Counted from the stretch's first letter, positions 23,715 to 36,073 are shown. The stretch: DNA of 64,000 nt from Sabethes cyaneus (GCF_943734655.1 NC_071355.1:200960939-201024938); one strand, 5' to 3'. Numbers and translations: made by a program. Notes: a model not told the origin generated them from the sequence alone.

Positions 23715-24975
23715 ACTTACTTAGGTGGCTTGCCGTCCTAAGACAAAGCCTGTTGAACAAAATTTCTCCATGTAACTCGGTTGAGGGCTACCGCTCTCCA
23801 ATTCCTCGGACACCGAGTACTCTCCGCCAGATCTCGCTCCACCTGGTCTAACCATCTTGCTCGCTACGCTCCTAGTCGTCTTGTTCCTACCGGATTTGAG
23901 GCGAACACCATCTTTGCAGGGCAGTTGTCCGGCATTCTTGCAACATGCCTGCCCATCGCATCCGTCCAGCTTTAACCACGTTCTGGATACTGGGTTCGCC
24001 ATAGAGCTGTGCGAGTTCATGGTTCATCCTCCGCCTCCATACTCCGTTCTCCTGTACGCCGCCGAAGATCGTTCTTAGCACTCGTCGTTCGAAAACTCAG
24101 AGCACTCGCAGGTCCTCCTCGAGCATTGTCCATGTTTCATGCCCGTAGAGAACAACCGGTCTAATAAGCGTCTTGTACAGGGTGCACTTTGTACGGGGAC
24201 TTAGTCTGCTCGACCGCAATTGCTTGTGGAGCCCATAGTAAGCACGACTTCCGCTGATAATACGCCTCCGAATCTCACGGCTGGTATCATTGTCCGCCGT
24301 TACCAGTGAGCCAAGGTAGACAAATTCATCGACTACCTCAAACTCATCGCCGTCGATCAATATACTACTGCCCAAGCGGTGTCGTTCGGCCTCGGTTCCG
24401 CTGGCCAGCATGTACTTTGTTTTAGGCGTATTTACCTTTAACCCAATCTTTTCTGCTTCGCGCTTTAGTCTGGTATACTGTTCAGCCACCGCCACAGATG
24501 TTCTGCCGATAATATTCATGTCATCGGCAAAGCAGACGAATTGACTAGATTTGTTGAATATCGTGCCCCGCGTGTTGATATCCGCTCGGTTCATAACACC
24601 TTGTAGCGCTATGTTGAACAGCAGGCATGAAAGACCATCACCTTGACGAAGCCCTCTGTGTGATTCGAATGAACTTGTCAATCCACCCGAAATCCGAACA
24701 CAGCACTGCGTACCATCCATCGTAGATTTAATCAGTTTGATGAGCTTCCTGGGGAAGCTGTTCTCGTCCATGATTTTCCATAGCTCTTTCCGGTCGATGG
24801 TATCATATGCGGCTTTGAAGTCAACGAATAAATTATGCGTGGGAACTCTGTATTCACGGCCCTTTTGGAGGATTTGCCGCAGTGTAAATATTTGATCCGT
24901 TGTAGACCGACCTTCGACGAAGCAGGCTTGATAAGTTCCCACAATGTATACATGCCACAATGCATGTATAGACAT
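23715..24975 (-). pseudogene. RTE-like non-LTR retrotransposon, RT and C-terminus, 5' truncated
   Basis: A minus frame of 292 codons (24097-24975) encodes an RT core: FVEGRSTTDQIFTLRQIL, LFVDFKAAYDTIDR, LRQGDGLSCLLFN, FVCFADDMNIIG and FVYLGSLV. A TGA near 24094, apparently a CGA codon mutated at CpG, is followed in the same frame by FERRVLRTIFGGV and WRRRMNHELAQLYG. A frameshift then leads to VARMPDNCPAKMVFASNPVG and WLDQVERDL, ending at about 23741. The 3' end is TAAGTAAGTAAG, a short tandem repeat after almost no UTR, as in RTE elements. The 5' half, including the endonuclease, is absent. Clade assignment is tentative. Confidence 0.8.
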
Positions 24976-27900
24976 GTAACATATTTTGCAACAGAAAATG
25001 ACAAATTTGCATTTGTTTTGGGTGATACCTACTCTCCATACAGAGACGCCAAATACATATACGATGTAGTAGCTGTAGAACGATCTTCTTTAGAAATCCA
25101 GAATCGAAGCTGACCAAACTGTTTACCTTAACTCTAGAACATTATGAAATGATGCTCTCGTTTTTCTATAACCTGTCAAATATTTTTCTGATCTTAGACA
25201 TATTTTATGTTACTTTATGTTACTTGAACCACAGAATAAAAATGTCCTCAATATTTACTCTCCATACACTGCAAACGTCGTCGAAGCACTGTCGAACGTC
25301 CGGGGACGCGGACCAACAAAGGCAGGATAAAATTATTTTCCTCTGATCTCCAGCGCTCGACAGCCAGTGCAAACCTACAGAGAACATTTTCCTGTAATTA
25401 TTTCTTTCATTCGACAAAGCAGGTGACCACTTGATGAATCCGGTAGGCTGCGCAGTATGTGTGTGGTAGGTAAACCGAGAAAGGTAATATTTGTTGACCA
25501 CCTTACCGGCCTCGGGGTGATAGCTGGCTGGTTCGTAATGCCACCATGTCGTTCGTAAATACAATTTTGCGTTTCGGAAAGAACGTGTTACTTTGAAACC
25601 GTCCTAATGAAGTACGCCAATTTAGAATTTGTCCCGGGAGAGTAAAAATTAAGTCGCAATCATTTCGGTTTGCTTTTCTTGCAATTTATGTAGGTCCATG
25701 GAAATTTTTCAGCAATTGGCAAAGTAAGTGACGCAGGGTTAATGATGGTTTAAGAAGCATAAAGCAGTCGAAACTAAGGCTTGGTATCCAATAGAAAGTT
25801 TAAATGACTCGATAAAATAGCGAAGAAAGAATGGAGGTTCGTCGCTTGGTTTCCGGGTCTGTAGAACGAGCACGAAAATTGTATTGTAACAGTATTGCTT
25901 CAATTTCCGCCCTTTTTAAAAATCAATCGATACGATGCGACGATTCCAGCGTAATTGTACAATTTCAGTCATTTCCTTCTCATACCATACTGACCAAGAG
26001 TGTGAGCGACATCTCCGTTGCTTGCTAATAGAAACTAAAACATGGGAACGGTCCTAACATGACTCGCCAGGCCACATCCCACTGAGAATATTGTCGCAAA
26101 CGGCGTGCTGCAGTACGGCGAACGTCTGCTTTGATCAGCATCCGTTTCCGTTGCCGTAGAAGCGGCATTCTCGGTGGTGGCCGAGCGTGTAGGCGAGGCA
26201 AATCTTGTAGGCTTGTTATTAGATTTCTGTTTCTATTATCCGCCGCCCGACGGCAGAGTGGAAGTTTATAATTTGGTTCAATTTTGTAATAAACTTCACG
26301 GCCTCCGCTCGGCGGCACCCCTACATGTCAAGCGCTTCGTTCCTATGGATCGGATGGTGAAGAGGAGCCTTTAATTGAAGATAAACATTGACGATTTCAT
26401 CAAAGCCGACAAAGGTCTCGCAACGACAGCGCCGGCCGGGTACCAGCTGTCCGTCGGGTGGTCCGTTTAAGAGACCAGTGCGTGCTGCGGCAGGCGGCCA
26501 AATTTAGAATAATTGGAAAGTATGGATTAAGATATATTGGGATGAGGTACAACTCACAGGTATTTATCTGATTAAATTGGACGCACGTGAGCAGTTCCGT
26601 TCTATTCGGAAGGAACTCTAAAACTTTTTTTGACTAAAAAAATTCAATATTAAAAATTTTCGCTTCATTTTCGCTCCCTCCGAAGTTACGATGGGTAAAG
26701 TAATTCCTCGCTGTTTATTCCTTTCTCTAAACCGTATTTCAATTAAGGTCGATCTTTGAATCTGAGTTTCGTTAATTACACACTCCATTTCCACCCCGAA
26801 AAAAAGCCGCCTCAACCGACCTTCTTCCCAGCCGATCCGTCTGCGCTGCGCATAATATCTCCAAGTTAGATGATGAAATTAGTTCCAGAATCACACGCAA
26901 TTAAATTCGCTACAGATGATCTATGTGTTGATTTAACTCCGCAGCTTTACACACAGAGGCGGCCGCCATTTTTTGATCTCTTTTTCTTCTCCCCGACCCG
27001 AAAGCCCAATGAAACCTTCCCCGAAGCCGCGCGTATTCACAAAGCGAAGCGCGCTCTTCCGTTATGGGCTTACCAATGGAAATGAATTTGGATGGTGGTT
27101 AAATTTAATTTCCCACCCCTCCCGCTTTCGGACAACTTCCCTGCAGCCACGCATAGGTACTGACTGCCCCAAAAGGAAAAAAGTTTCGCGCGCGTCTGAC
27201 ACAATCGAGTCAAATTGATCTTAATTTCGGTTGCGGCGCGGTTCGGTGCGTTCGGTTGTTGGAAGGCTAATGTCACCGCGCTCTCGTTCGGTGCCCGAAA
27301 CAATGTTACTGTTTTTGTTTGCCCAGACAGGGCAGGGGTGTAACTTATCTGGATCTAAATCGAGGTTAGGAAATTATATATCCATTGTTTTAACTGGCGT
27401 TTGCACGACGGTACTCTAATTGCATTACGACAAACGATTAAATAATGATGGTTTTCCTGCTGGTGCCGCTGTTGACATTCGTGTTTGCGTTTGTGCTAGA
27501 TTTGTAGCTTTTTGTTAGCCATCCTTTGTTTGGGAAAGGACAACGTAATTGGGGTAAAGCCATCAAGCCGAAATGGTTCACAAATAATGACGTGACATGA
27601 TCTGGGGGATAGCCGTTCGAATGATCATCATCATCATCATCAACATTGCGCGCATTGCCTGCCTGTCAGCCACGGTTAGCCTAATTAGAGTCACATTTGT
27701 TTTCATTATCCATGGTTAGTAAGACAGAGTTGAGTAAACTGTAGCAATGTTGATTGAGGTTTGGCGGGTTAAGACTGAAGTTTATGTAATCTTTCTTTGC
27801 AGAAAAGCAATTTGTGCAATGCGTTATTATTATTATTATTATTGGCTGCCCAAACGAACCTTAACTGAGTTGCTATCAGAGTCAATAGGGTCATAGCACT

Positions 27901-28170
27901 GACCCCGTAATTGTCGTGTACTCTAACAGATGACTGTAAAGTTTAGGGATGGGCGAACATCTCACAATCTCAAAAGAACCACGGTTCTTCAAACGTACTC
28001 GAAGACGACACGAAGTTTGGCTCGTGAATCGTAGTTTACCAAACTGTCAACTTGGCGGATAAACGAACCGTGAGCTGCACATTTGAATCGGTTCGCGGCT
28101 GCAAATGAACGGTTCAGAGCTGCTCACACAAAAGAGGTGTTTTGCCCACCTCTAGCGAAGTTTGTCAAAT
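24976..28170. other. Mostly unique DNA without a recognisable gene; microsatellites
   Basis: It includes GC-richer blocks near 26050-26480 and 26780-27320 and an ATC microsatellite at about 27621-27642, followed by a TAATTAGAG and ATTATCCATGG segment. There is an ATT microsatellite at about 27826-27843. No frame longer than about 115 codons is present, and none has a domain I recognise. It may contain promoter or intron DNA of a neighbouring gene; that is inference. Confidence 0.4.
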
Positions 28171-28179
28171 AAAAGATTT

Positions 28180-28550
28180 TGCTTAATTATCCTGGTGCGA
28201 TGCCCTTCAAGAGTTCACGTGCAGAACAATGTTCTGCCAACAAGCTCGGCCCCGGCTGTCCGTCTCCAATTTCTCGAATGTCCCACACTTTCCAAGTCTT
28301 GGTCCAGGTGCCCGATGCGTACCTCTGGGTCTGGTACCAACCGGATTCGAGGCGAACACCAGTTTTGCGGGGTTGTTGTACGGCATTCTCACAACATGTC
28401 CCGCCCAATTGGACCCTTCCAGCTTTAGTAACTTTCTGGATACTGTGGTCGCCGAAGAGTTGCGCCAGCACGTGGTTCATCCTTCTCCTCCATACACCTT
28501 TCTCACATACCCCGCCAAAGATGGTTCTAAGCACACGACGTTCGAAAACG
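28180..28550 (-). pseudogene. RTE-like C-terminal fragment
   Basis: The minus strand gives FERRVLRTIFGGVCEKGVW and MNHVLAQLFGDHSIQKVTKA, directly comparable to the end of the RTE copy at 23.7-24.1 kb. It then frameshifts through a region that should read VARMPDN-like. It ends near 28180 without a clear TAAG repeat. Only the last ~120 codons of the element remain. It abuts a plus-strand CR1-like fragment. Confidence 0.75.
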
Positions 28551-28569
28551 GTGCTTTCAAGTCCACAAC

Positions 28570-29400
28570 GAGCATTTTACATGTTTTGTTCTACGATGGT
28601 TCAATTCATATCTCTCGGAATGTCATCTCGTTATATCTCAAGATCTTTCACTGCTTGCTCTGGGACATCTTGGATCTTTAATCTTCCTAGTTTACTGCAA
28701 CGACCAACGACATTAATTTCTTGCTTAAAACTCCACTCCTGTATGAAAAAGTAAAGAATCTATCCGATGCCGTGGTTGTACAGGAGCCTGAACTTCGACA
28801 AATGCGAAGTAATTACATTCTCCAGGAAATCAAACTTCGACTACACGCTATCGGATGTGTTTTTAGACCGCGAAAACTGTGTCAAGCACTTGGGAGTACT
28901 TAGATTTATTGTGCGCATCGCCAAGAACTTCTGCGACATCTACTCTCTCAAAGCTCTCTACTGTGCACTAACTGCTCCAATCTTGAGTATTGTGTCACAG
29001 TATGGAGTCCCTACTACCAAAATGGAGTTGACCGTATCGAATCAGTGTAGATTCATACGTTTCGCTCTTCAAAGATTGCCTTGGATTGACCCCTTCCAGC
29101 TGCTTTGCTATGAACAACGCTGCAGACTCATCGACCTTGAACCTTTGAATACTCGACGTGATGAAATTAAAGCAATAACTGTCGCTGATATGCTGTTCTC
29201 GAGAGTGGATTGCCCATCTATTCTCGCAAGCATCAACATACAGTGTTGCGAAGCCCACACTCGTGTAGTCTAATTTTCTCACACCCGCGTACTCATTATA
29301 ACGAACACTCCGGCATAAGCATCCCTTTAAAGCTCCCGCTCTTATTTCTTCATGCACTGCAACGAATTTTTGCGAGTGTGTGTTTAGCTAACAGCTGCAG
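28570..29400 (+). pseudogene. CR1/T1-like non-LTR retrotransposon, RT thumb and C-terminus
   Basis: The 28767-29273 frame reads NFDKCEVITFSRK, ENCVKHLGVLRF and YSLKALYCALTAPIL. QCRFIRFALQRLPW, YEQRCRLIDLEPLNTRR and ITVADMLFSRVDCPSIL follow. These are the usual landmarks of the region after the RT palm in mosquito CR1-type elements (T1/Q), recognised from family wording. Upstream, 28570-28760 holds a decayed RT palm (TPLLYEKVKNL where TPLLYADD is expected), so the catalytic aspartates are lost. About 10-15 residues are missing after LGV. The likely C-terminal tail runs on, frame-shifted, to about 29400. Confidence 0.65.
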
Positions 29401-29564
29401 TCATCGCTCGTCGTACGTCGATGCGGCCCGATCTGCTGATACCGATTACTCATGACGGCTTGTACTCCCGTCCGTGAGTAGAATCGAGGGCGATGAAGAA
29501 AAACTAATGCAAAACTTGTATCCCAGTGCGCCACCAGTCTCACGGGAAGCTGATTCCCCGCGAG

Positions 29565-30600
29565 TTTTTGACATAGAACTACGTCTTACGGCAAGTTTTG
29601 AGATAGGGTGTCATTCCAAAAAATCGATAAATGCGAGCGTCATGAACAATGAAAGGTTTTGAGCGCTAATAGCTCAGCGGTTTTCCGAACGATTTTAAAT
29701 ATTCTTACACCAATCGATCGGAAAATCTTCTAAGAATTGACCCAAATGAAGAAAAATATGGATTCTTGATGTTGAACTATTGAAAAATTGAAAATAATGA
29801 ACCTATGTTTTACCAGAATTCTCGCTTCGTGATTGGTTGGAAGATCCTTTACGATGATCTAAACCTATACCAATTTGATACCTGTGCTTGGGAAGCAAGC
29901 TAAAACAAGTGACAAAGTTTCCCCATTTCAACAAGATTTCTTAACACCGCGATTAAACCTAGACCATTTTGATGTCCCTGCTTGGGAAGTACGCCAGCGA
30001 GAGTGACGAAGCCCACTCGTGCCAACAGATTTCTTACGAACGCGATTAAACCTGGTCCAATTTGTTAGGGAAGTGTGCCAGAAAAAATAACACAAGTTCG
30101 TTGTCCCAACAGATCGCAAATTCTTTACTGCGAGACGATTAAACCTCGGCGAAGTTGATTTCTGTGTTGGAAAAATGTGCTACAGCTGTAGTGTTCGGTT
30201 ATAATACGACTCTGTATGAATACGCATGCTTGTCGTTTCATTAGAAGTGTAGTGGAAAGATGTGCTGTTGATAAAATAGGATTTAATTGGTAAAATCCCT
30301 TCAACGTGGGAAACCATGGATAATAAAAATAATCTTTAATTTCAGTAAGGTAGCAGGAAAGCAATAGTTTGTGTTCTTGATTTTGTTAAATTGTTTCCAA
30401 ATGCACAATCTTTTGAGAATTGAACGTATGCAATGTTACTACTTTGATAAATGTTACATACAACGCATGTAGCATGTATATATGTTGCATATAGCATGTA
30501 TACATGAAGAATCGAATGATTACAAGCATGAATACATGCCACTATCACTACAAAGAGACTGACTTTGCGTGCGCGAGTATGTGAGTGACACAGCACCCTC
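29565..30600 (+). repeat. Unnamed ~1-kb repeat, copy 3, with ~93-base internal tandem array
   Basis: Head TTTTTGACATAGAACTACG then CTTACGGCAAG, and GCTAATAGCTCAGCGG. About four units of ~93 bases follow (29853-30150), each with GATTAAACCTAGACC (or variant), TTTGAT, TGCTTGGGAAG and GTGAC(A/G)AAG. A tail follows with ACGACTCTGTATGAATACGC, GATGTGCTGTTGATAAAAT, TTGTTAAATTGTTTCCAAAT and ATACATGCCACTATCACTAC. Nearly the same order occurs 1.9 kb later. No coding capacity or element ends could be set with certainty. Confidence 0.75.
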
Positions 30601-31210
30601 GGCTGCTATATTTCTCATACTCTTTCGCGTGTGAGTAGGCATGGTTGACTTCTCGCTCGATTTGCAACGTTGTCAACATACATTGCCTGTGCACAAAGCC
30701 GGCTTGATAACATCCCACGAATCTACTTGCTAGCGGCGATAGGCGGCGAAAGATGATCTGAGAAAGCACTTTATAGGAAGCGTTGAGAATGCAATTCGCT
30801 CAATAGTTTTCATATCCAACTTGTCCTTCTTCTTTTATATTGGGCATATCACCCCTCCGATAGCTGCTCCGTTTCTCAGATCCAGACTTCGCCAGCTGCC
30901 GTATTGGTCATGAGCTGCATGATAGTTTCGATTACTTCACGTATTGTGGGAGTCGGCACATCACCATCATTCGCCACACTGATGTAGTCATTATCCCTGC
31001 TGTCTTGGTATTCCGTCTCCGCGTCATTTGGTTGCTCATTGTAGTGCTACTTTCACCTTTCGATCACTTCCCTTCATCCGACAGGATCCGTCCATCTTAA
31101 CCCCGACATGTTTCGGCTCGCGGCACAAAGCCTTTTACCAGTTTCCTAAGAACGATACAGGTGTTCCATGTCCTCGCATTACTGTCTTCGTTTCTGTCCA
31201 CATATATCAA
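30590..31210 (-). pseudogene. RTE-like RT N-terminal region
   Basis: The minus strand reads, in pieces, a pre-RT linker (about 31140-31060), PTPTIREVIETIMQLM, a degraded GVICPI step, then LNASYKVLSQIIFRRLSPLA and FVGCYQAGFVHR (about 30760-30680). These correspond to RT motifs 0-2 of the RTE-like family at 24 kb, upstream of its preserved part. There are many stops. It is not contiguous with any other copy here. Confidence 0.7.
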
Positions 31211-31487
31211 ATAACTGTCAAATAAAAATCAGGTCAAATTCCGTCGGAATATAGTGGTAGCACATTGCTTTGCTTGTGGTGCAACAATTGATTTCAATTT
31301 TGAACTACCATGGTGCAAGATTTGTTTGTTAGGTTTTAGTTTTCTAGAGTTGCTGCCAAATAAGTATTAAATTAAAGAAGAGTTTGTTCCTTTGAACCAC
31401 AGCAGACTGGACAAAAAGGAGACTCTACAACCCCCTTATTAAGCGTGCGACATATTTCAAACTCCACCAAATACTGGCGGATTGAAT

Positions 31488-32530
31488 TTTTGACGTAGGA
31501 CTACGTTTTGCGGCAAAGTTTTGGATAGGGTGTCATACCAAACAAATCAAAAAATTCGAGCGTCACGAAAAATTAAAGATTTTGAGCGCTAATAGCTTAG
31601 CGGTTTCCAGATCGATTTTAAATATTTTTACGCCAATATATCGGAAAATCTTCTACGCATCCACATCAATATTGGAACCTTTTGATTTCAAAGTACGTAC
31701 TATTGAAAAATTGAAAATAATGAAGTATTGTCCAACTAGAAATCCTCGCTTCGTGATTGGTTGAAGGTTCTTTGCGACGATCTAAACCTATACCAATTTG
31801 ATATCTGTGCTTGGGAAGAAAGCCAAAACAAGTGACAAACTTTCTTCGTCTCAACAAGATTTCTCAACACCGCGATTAAACCTAGACCATTCCGATGTCT
31901 TTACTTGGGAAGTACGCCAGAAAGAGTGACAAAGCCCCCTCGTGCCAACAAATTTGTTACGAACGCGATTAAACCTAATACAATTTGATATCTGTGTTAG
32001 GGAAGTGTGCAATAAAAATTGCAAAAATCCTTTGTCCCAACAGATCACAAATTCTTTACGACAAGACGATTAAACCTAGGCGAATTTGACATCTGTGTAA
32101 AAAAGCGCTACAACTATACACTGTTCGGTTTACTATGATTCTGTATGGATACGCATGTTTGCCGTTTCATTGGGAGGGTAGTGAAAAGATGTGCTGTTGA
32201 TAAAATGGGGTTGAATTGGTAAAATCCGTTCAACGTGAGGAACCATGGGTAATAAAAACAATCTTTAATTTCTGTAAGGTAGTAAGAAATCAATAGTTTG
32301 TGTTCTTGATTTTGTTAAATTGTTTCCAAATGCACATAGAAATAACTCTGAAATACATACAGCGCATATACATACATATAGCATGTATACCTGAAGCAGT
32401 GGTCAAATCTTCCGACAAAAAAAAATGTATACCTGAATAATCGAATGAGCATGGATACATGCTACTATCACTACAAAGAGACTTACATGGTCCTGTGTCA
32501 CCTATGCGGTCGTGTCTTGTACACAACACC
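31488..32530 (+). repeat. Unnamed ~1-kb repeat, copy 4
   Basis: Head TTTTGACGTAGGACTACG, then TTTTGCGGCAAAG, the ~93-base units (31770-32100), the CTGTATGGATACGC and GATGTGCTGTTGATAAAAT blocks, and the tail GGATACATGCTACTATCAC followed by ACAAAGAGACTTAC. It is collinear with copy 3 and in the same orientation. The tail block alone also occurs at 14805-14875. Confidence 0.75.
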
Positions 32531-32661
32531 TCTGATTTTTTATAGACAAATTGTGCCCCTTCCTCTGTCTATTACTGTCTAACCGCTGAACTAAGAAGTT
32601 TCAATCGAACTCGGTTTACTAACGGGACGATGAAACTGTACAGGCACTTTTCACTTATCAC

Positions 32662-32952
32662 CAGGGTTGCCACATGCACAGATTATTCTGTGTTTACCAG
32701 ATATTTGAGAGAAATCGCATGTACAGAGTCTGTATGCATAGAATACAGATTTTCACCAATTACACAGATTAAACAGATTTTTGAGCTTTTACATGAGAGT
32801 GAAAGAGACGAAAATAGTCAGCAAAATGACTCTCCATCTCTTTCGCTCTTATTGTTTTGCATTTGACCAATTTTTGCACAGATATTTTTCCTCGCTGTAC
32901 AGATGGCCAGATTTTTCCAACAAAAAACACAGAATTATTTGTGGCATCCCTG
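32662..32952. mobile_element. hAT-type MITE (CAGATTT-rich family), 291 bp
   Basis: Terminal inverted repeats CAGGGTTGCCAC and CAGGGATGCCAC. Flanking 8-mers CTTATCAC and ATCATCAC match at 6 of 8 positions, consistent with an aged 8-bp hAT duplication. The interior is full of ACAGATT/CAGATTTTT words, as in the copy at 53057. It appears to be inserted in the head of a SINE. Confidence 0.75.
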
Positions 32953-33270
32953 ATCATCACTACCGGCGAGCCTCAGGGCCTGGGAATGAGTAGTAGGTTC
33001 GAATGCGGTTGTAGTGCTCCGAATATAGCTTGGTTCGAACCATAAGTCCCCAGCTTAGACGACAAAGAGCGCTGCACAACTTCTTAAATGTTGTTTCAAC
33101 GATCCTCCCTTGCCTAATTTTCCATTCTTTCCCTTTCACGCCTTGTTCCTGCTCTTTTCTTCTACCGTCCCTTCCGTCATAAGGGAAGTCCATAAAGATA
33201 TCAGCTTTGGCTTTATAAGTTAGTTCCGATTTTATTGACATTCCATCGATTATAATCATAACACGTTCCT
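32953..33270 (+). repeat. tRNA-related SINE, copy 1
   Basis: AGGTTCGAATGCGGTTGTAG (B-box-like) and TATAGCTTGGTTCGAACC match 34.3 kb. A pyrimidine-rich tail follows with CTACCGTCCCTTCC. The head is split by the hAT MITE. Confidence 0.55.
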
Positions 33271-34010
33271 CCTGTTTTGGGTAGTTGGGCGTCTTTTCTC
33301 TAATCTATTCAAAATTTCATACTTAATTCCTGGAGCAATCCGGGCATCTGCATTATGTATACCCAGTCATTTAGTAGGGCAGAGTTAATACTTCAGAGCA
33401 TTGTAGGGATTTATGTGCTGATATGTACTAACAAGTAATCTTTCCGTTTCATTATTGTACCTACGACCCTGTGGCTTCTTTGATGCATTATTAAGTAATG
33501 AATTGAATTATGGAGCATTTTATTATTTTTGACAAGTATCTCAAGACGCTTTGATTCTTTTTTGCTTGCTTGTTCATGCTTTATTTTGGTTCTTAATGCA
33601 ATAATTGTTTTCTTTTTAACCGTATTTGATCGTGATCGCCAACTCTTTTATGACTAGCTGCCTTTAGATTCTTTAGAAGCTTCCTTTTATGTTTTTCATG
33701 TTGCAGTTAATCCTATCGCACAACATTTCACTGTGCTCTGATAAATCGGATATCTGCTGCTGATACACCATATCGTTTACTGTGCAGTGTTCACCGTTTA
33801 AGGAAGCGTTGATACCATCCAAAACATCTAGTTTATGACAGCTTTTCGCAACGGTAGAAACTGCATGTGGACGTATTCTGTAAATTTAAGTAATTATGAA
33901 TTCTGAAAGCCAGTTTCTGTTTATTCTATTCCGGTTACAGGGAATTGATATATGTCGGCCCAAACGAACTAGTTCGTATTATTATTCATTCATTTAACTT
34001 AACTTTATGT
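33271..34010. other. No recognisable gene
   Basis: AT-rich, without frames of interest. Confidence 0.4.
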
Positions 34011-34013
34011 TTT

Positions 34014-34056
34014 TGGCACAATGTCACACCCTAGAAGAGGTGAGATTGTGCCAAAG
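34014..34056. repeat. Palindrome of the GTGAGATTGTGCCA element family
   Basis: TTTGGCACAATGTCACACC and, after CTAGAA, GAGGTGAGATTGTGCCAAA form a 43-base hairpin. The same palindrome with the same flanks (AACTTTATG before, a TCAT block after) lies inside the element at 59208-60501, so this is a relic or solo piece of that family. Confidence 0.65.
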
Positions 34057-34239
34057 CTCATATAATTTTAAGACGTTCCAGAATGTTGCAGAAAACCTCC
34101 GATAATAGAAGATGTCGAAGTTTGGCTAGAAATATGCCTGACCGCATTTCAAGGTCATGACTGAAATCAGTGGAGGAAGAGGCATAATTTGTGTCTAACA
34201 ATAGCCCAACCCTTGTCGCTACATTAATAAGGGGGGTTG

Positions 34240-34430
34240 TGCAGTCTCCTTTTGTCCAGTGCCTCTGTGGTTCATAGGTACACTGGTACCAGCGAGCCAC
34301 ATGCCCTGGCGGGTGTTGTGGGTTCAAATCCGGTTATAATCTCAGATTATAGCTTGGTTCGACCCATGCACCTTCCAGCATTGGACAAAAGGTAGGAGTC
34401 ACAATGACAACTTGTGAAGCGTAGTACATT
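34240..34430 (+). repeat. tRNA-related SINE, copy 2
   Basis: It has GGGTGTTGTGGGTTCAAATC (B box), GGTTATAATCTCAG, AGCTTGGTTCGACCC and GCATTGGACAAAAGG. The 41.3-kb copy is collinear but lacks about 17 bases between TCTC and CATGCACC. The presence of a second GGTTCGA block suggests a dimeric, Twin-like design; that is inference. Confidence 0.6.
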
Positions 34431-34439
34431 ACATTTTTA

Positions 34440-35440
34440 ACACATCATTAAATTTCACAATTGGTAAGAGATAGATAGTTACTATATTCAGCAAAGTTGC
34501 TTACCTTAGTATGTTTTGCAAGTTTTCGAAGAAAAAATTTTTTTTGAAATTATTTCAAAAAACAAAAGTTTGTGTCACACTGATAGGTGAATTCACGGTC
34601 ACCTTGAGATTGCAGAAAGATGCGCTATATTTTATTATTAAACTTCTCCAAAGACACTATGCCTCTAAAATAACTCATTTATACGTTATAGCAAACTATT
34701 GTGATTTTGGTGGTTTCATTAGGGTGATACCAATTTTCGTTTCTTAAAATGCGTTCAAAAAGGTACGGTGTCTTCAGCAAAGTTGAAGAACATATTAAAA
34801 CAAGCAACTTTGATAGATGCAGCTACTCTGTATCTCTTTCTCTTAACGCGTTATACAAATTTTTATCTAAAAATAACACATTTTTCAATTTATTTTTTCT
34901 GAGATTCCTTTGAAGATCTCCTGATGGAAATTTTTTTTTTTGTTTATAGACAAAATATAGTACTTTCACCTAATGGTTGTCCAGTTTGCGCGAAGTTGCC
35001 CGATATTGGAAAAAAATTGAATAGCGTGAATTTTTTTTTTCATAATATTTTATAACTTATTAAATATGCGTCCTTGTGACAAACAGTTTTCAAATAAAAT
35101 GTGTATTTTAGTATACTGAATAACTTTGTATAACACTTGAAAACAATAAAAAAAATCGTGTGCAAAGTTATTGAGCATAATTAATTTTTCAGTGCTCCTT
35201 TTTAACACAACATTATATTTTGTAACCAATAAGAGATAGAAGGTTACTATATTCTGCAAAATTGCTTATTTTAGTATGGCTTGCAACTTTTTGGATAAAA
35301 AAAAATTTGAAATTATTTAAAACAAACAAAAGTTCATATCACCGTTGCCGGTGAATTCATGATTACTCTAATAGTGCAGAAAGATGCGATATATTTTATT
35401 GTTAAACTTCTTCGAAGACACCACCCTTGAAAAATTACAC
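34440..35440 (+). repeat. Unnamed AT-rich repeat, two tandem partial copies
   Basis: 34450-34700 and 35218-35440 share AAGAGATAGA, GTTACTATATTC, CAAAATTGCTTA (or variant), TTGAAATTATTT, a GGTGAATTCA block and GCAGAAAGATGCG. They also share AAACTTCT(C/T)C(A/G)AAGACAC. The stretch between them (34880-35210) recurs at 38810-39290. Confidence 0.6.
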
Positions 35441-36073
35441 CTTTTTTACCCAGTTGCTAATGTCCGCACTTTTTCGAAACCGAACCACTGTGCAGCAGTC
35501 TGTGCTGCGCCCATGGCATGCTGTCACAGCTCGATACAAAGATGTCAATAGAGTGGGTTAAAATAACATTCAATAGCTAAGCAGGTTCAATAGGGGAGAG
35601 TAGTCAACAGTGAGGCAGCAAGAACAGTGCGTCAGTCGGAATAACGTCGCCATAAAGCATTCAAGATCTATGATATTTTCCTGGATAGTAAGGTTTTGAA
35701 CCTATATCACGTAACGTAGTTTGAGAAAAAAATTGTTAATTTTTCAATATATTTTTAAACAAAACACATTTTTGAGGGGGTCAAAGTAAATTTTATTGTA
35801 ATCATTTTCAGCTGAGTTTCAACAGCAAACCGCATATTTATTCCTAATTAAATATACTACATGGCATCATATAATAATGAGAGATAAAAATAATAAAATA
35901 TGACAACTTTTTACCACTATTTCACTAATTTTTATAAAACAAAATAAAACATTTTTTATAATAAAAAGTATTGGGAACTGTGAGACAAAATGGCACCTTC
36001 ACATTTATGGTTGTAACTATAAAATAGCTTTTAACCAAAAACAACTAAAACTTTTCTTTGGCAACTAAAAGGA
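35441..36073. other. No recognisable gene
   Basis: AT-rich, with no supported frame or repeat boundary. Confidence 0.4.

Noticed and set aside
28179..28754. 191-codon plus frame
   Set aside because: It runs antisense across an RTE C-terminal fragment and into the CR1-like piece; a chance frame.
34300..34350. Functional tRNA gene at the GGGTTCAAATC box
   Set aside because: The same sequence recurs at three other loci with a common non-tRNA tail, so it is a SINE.
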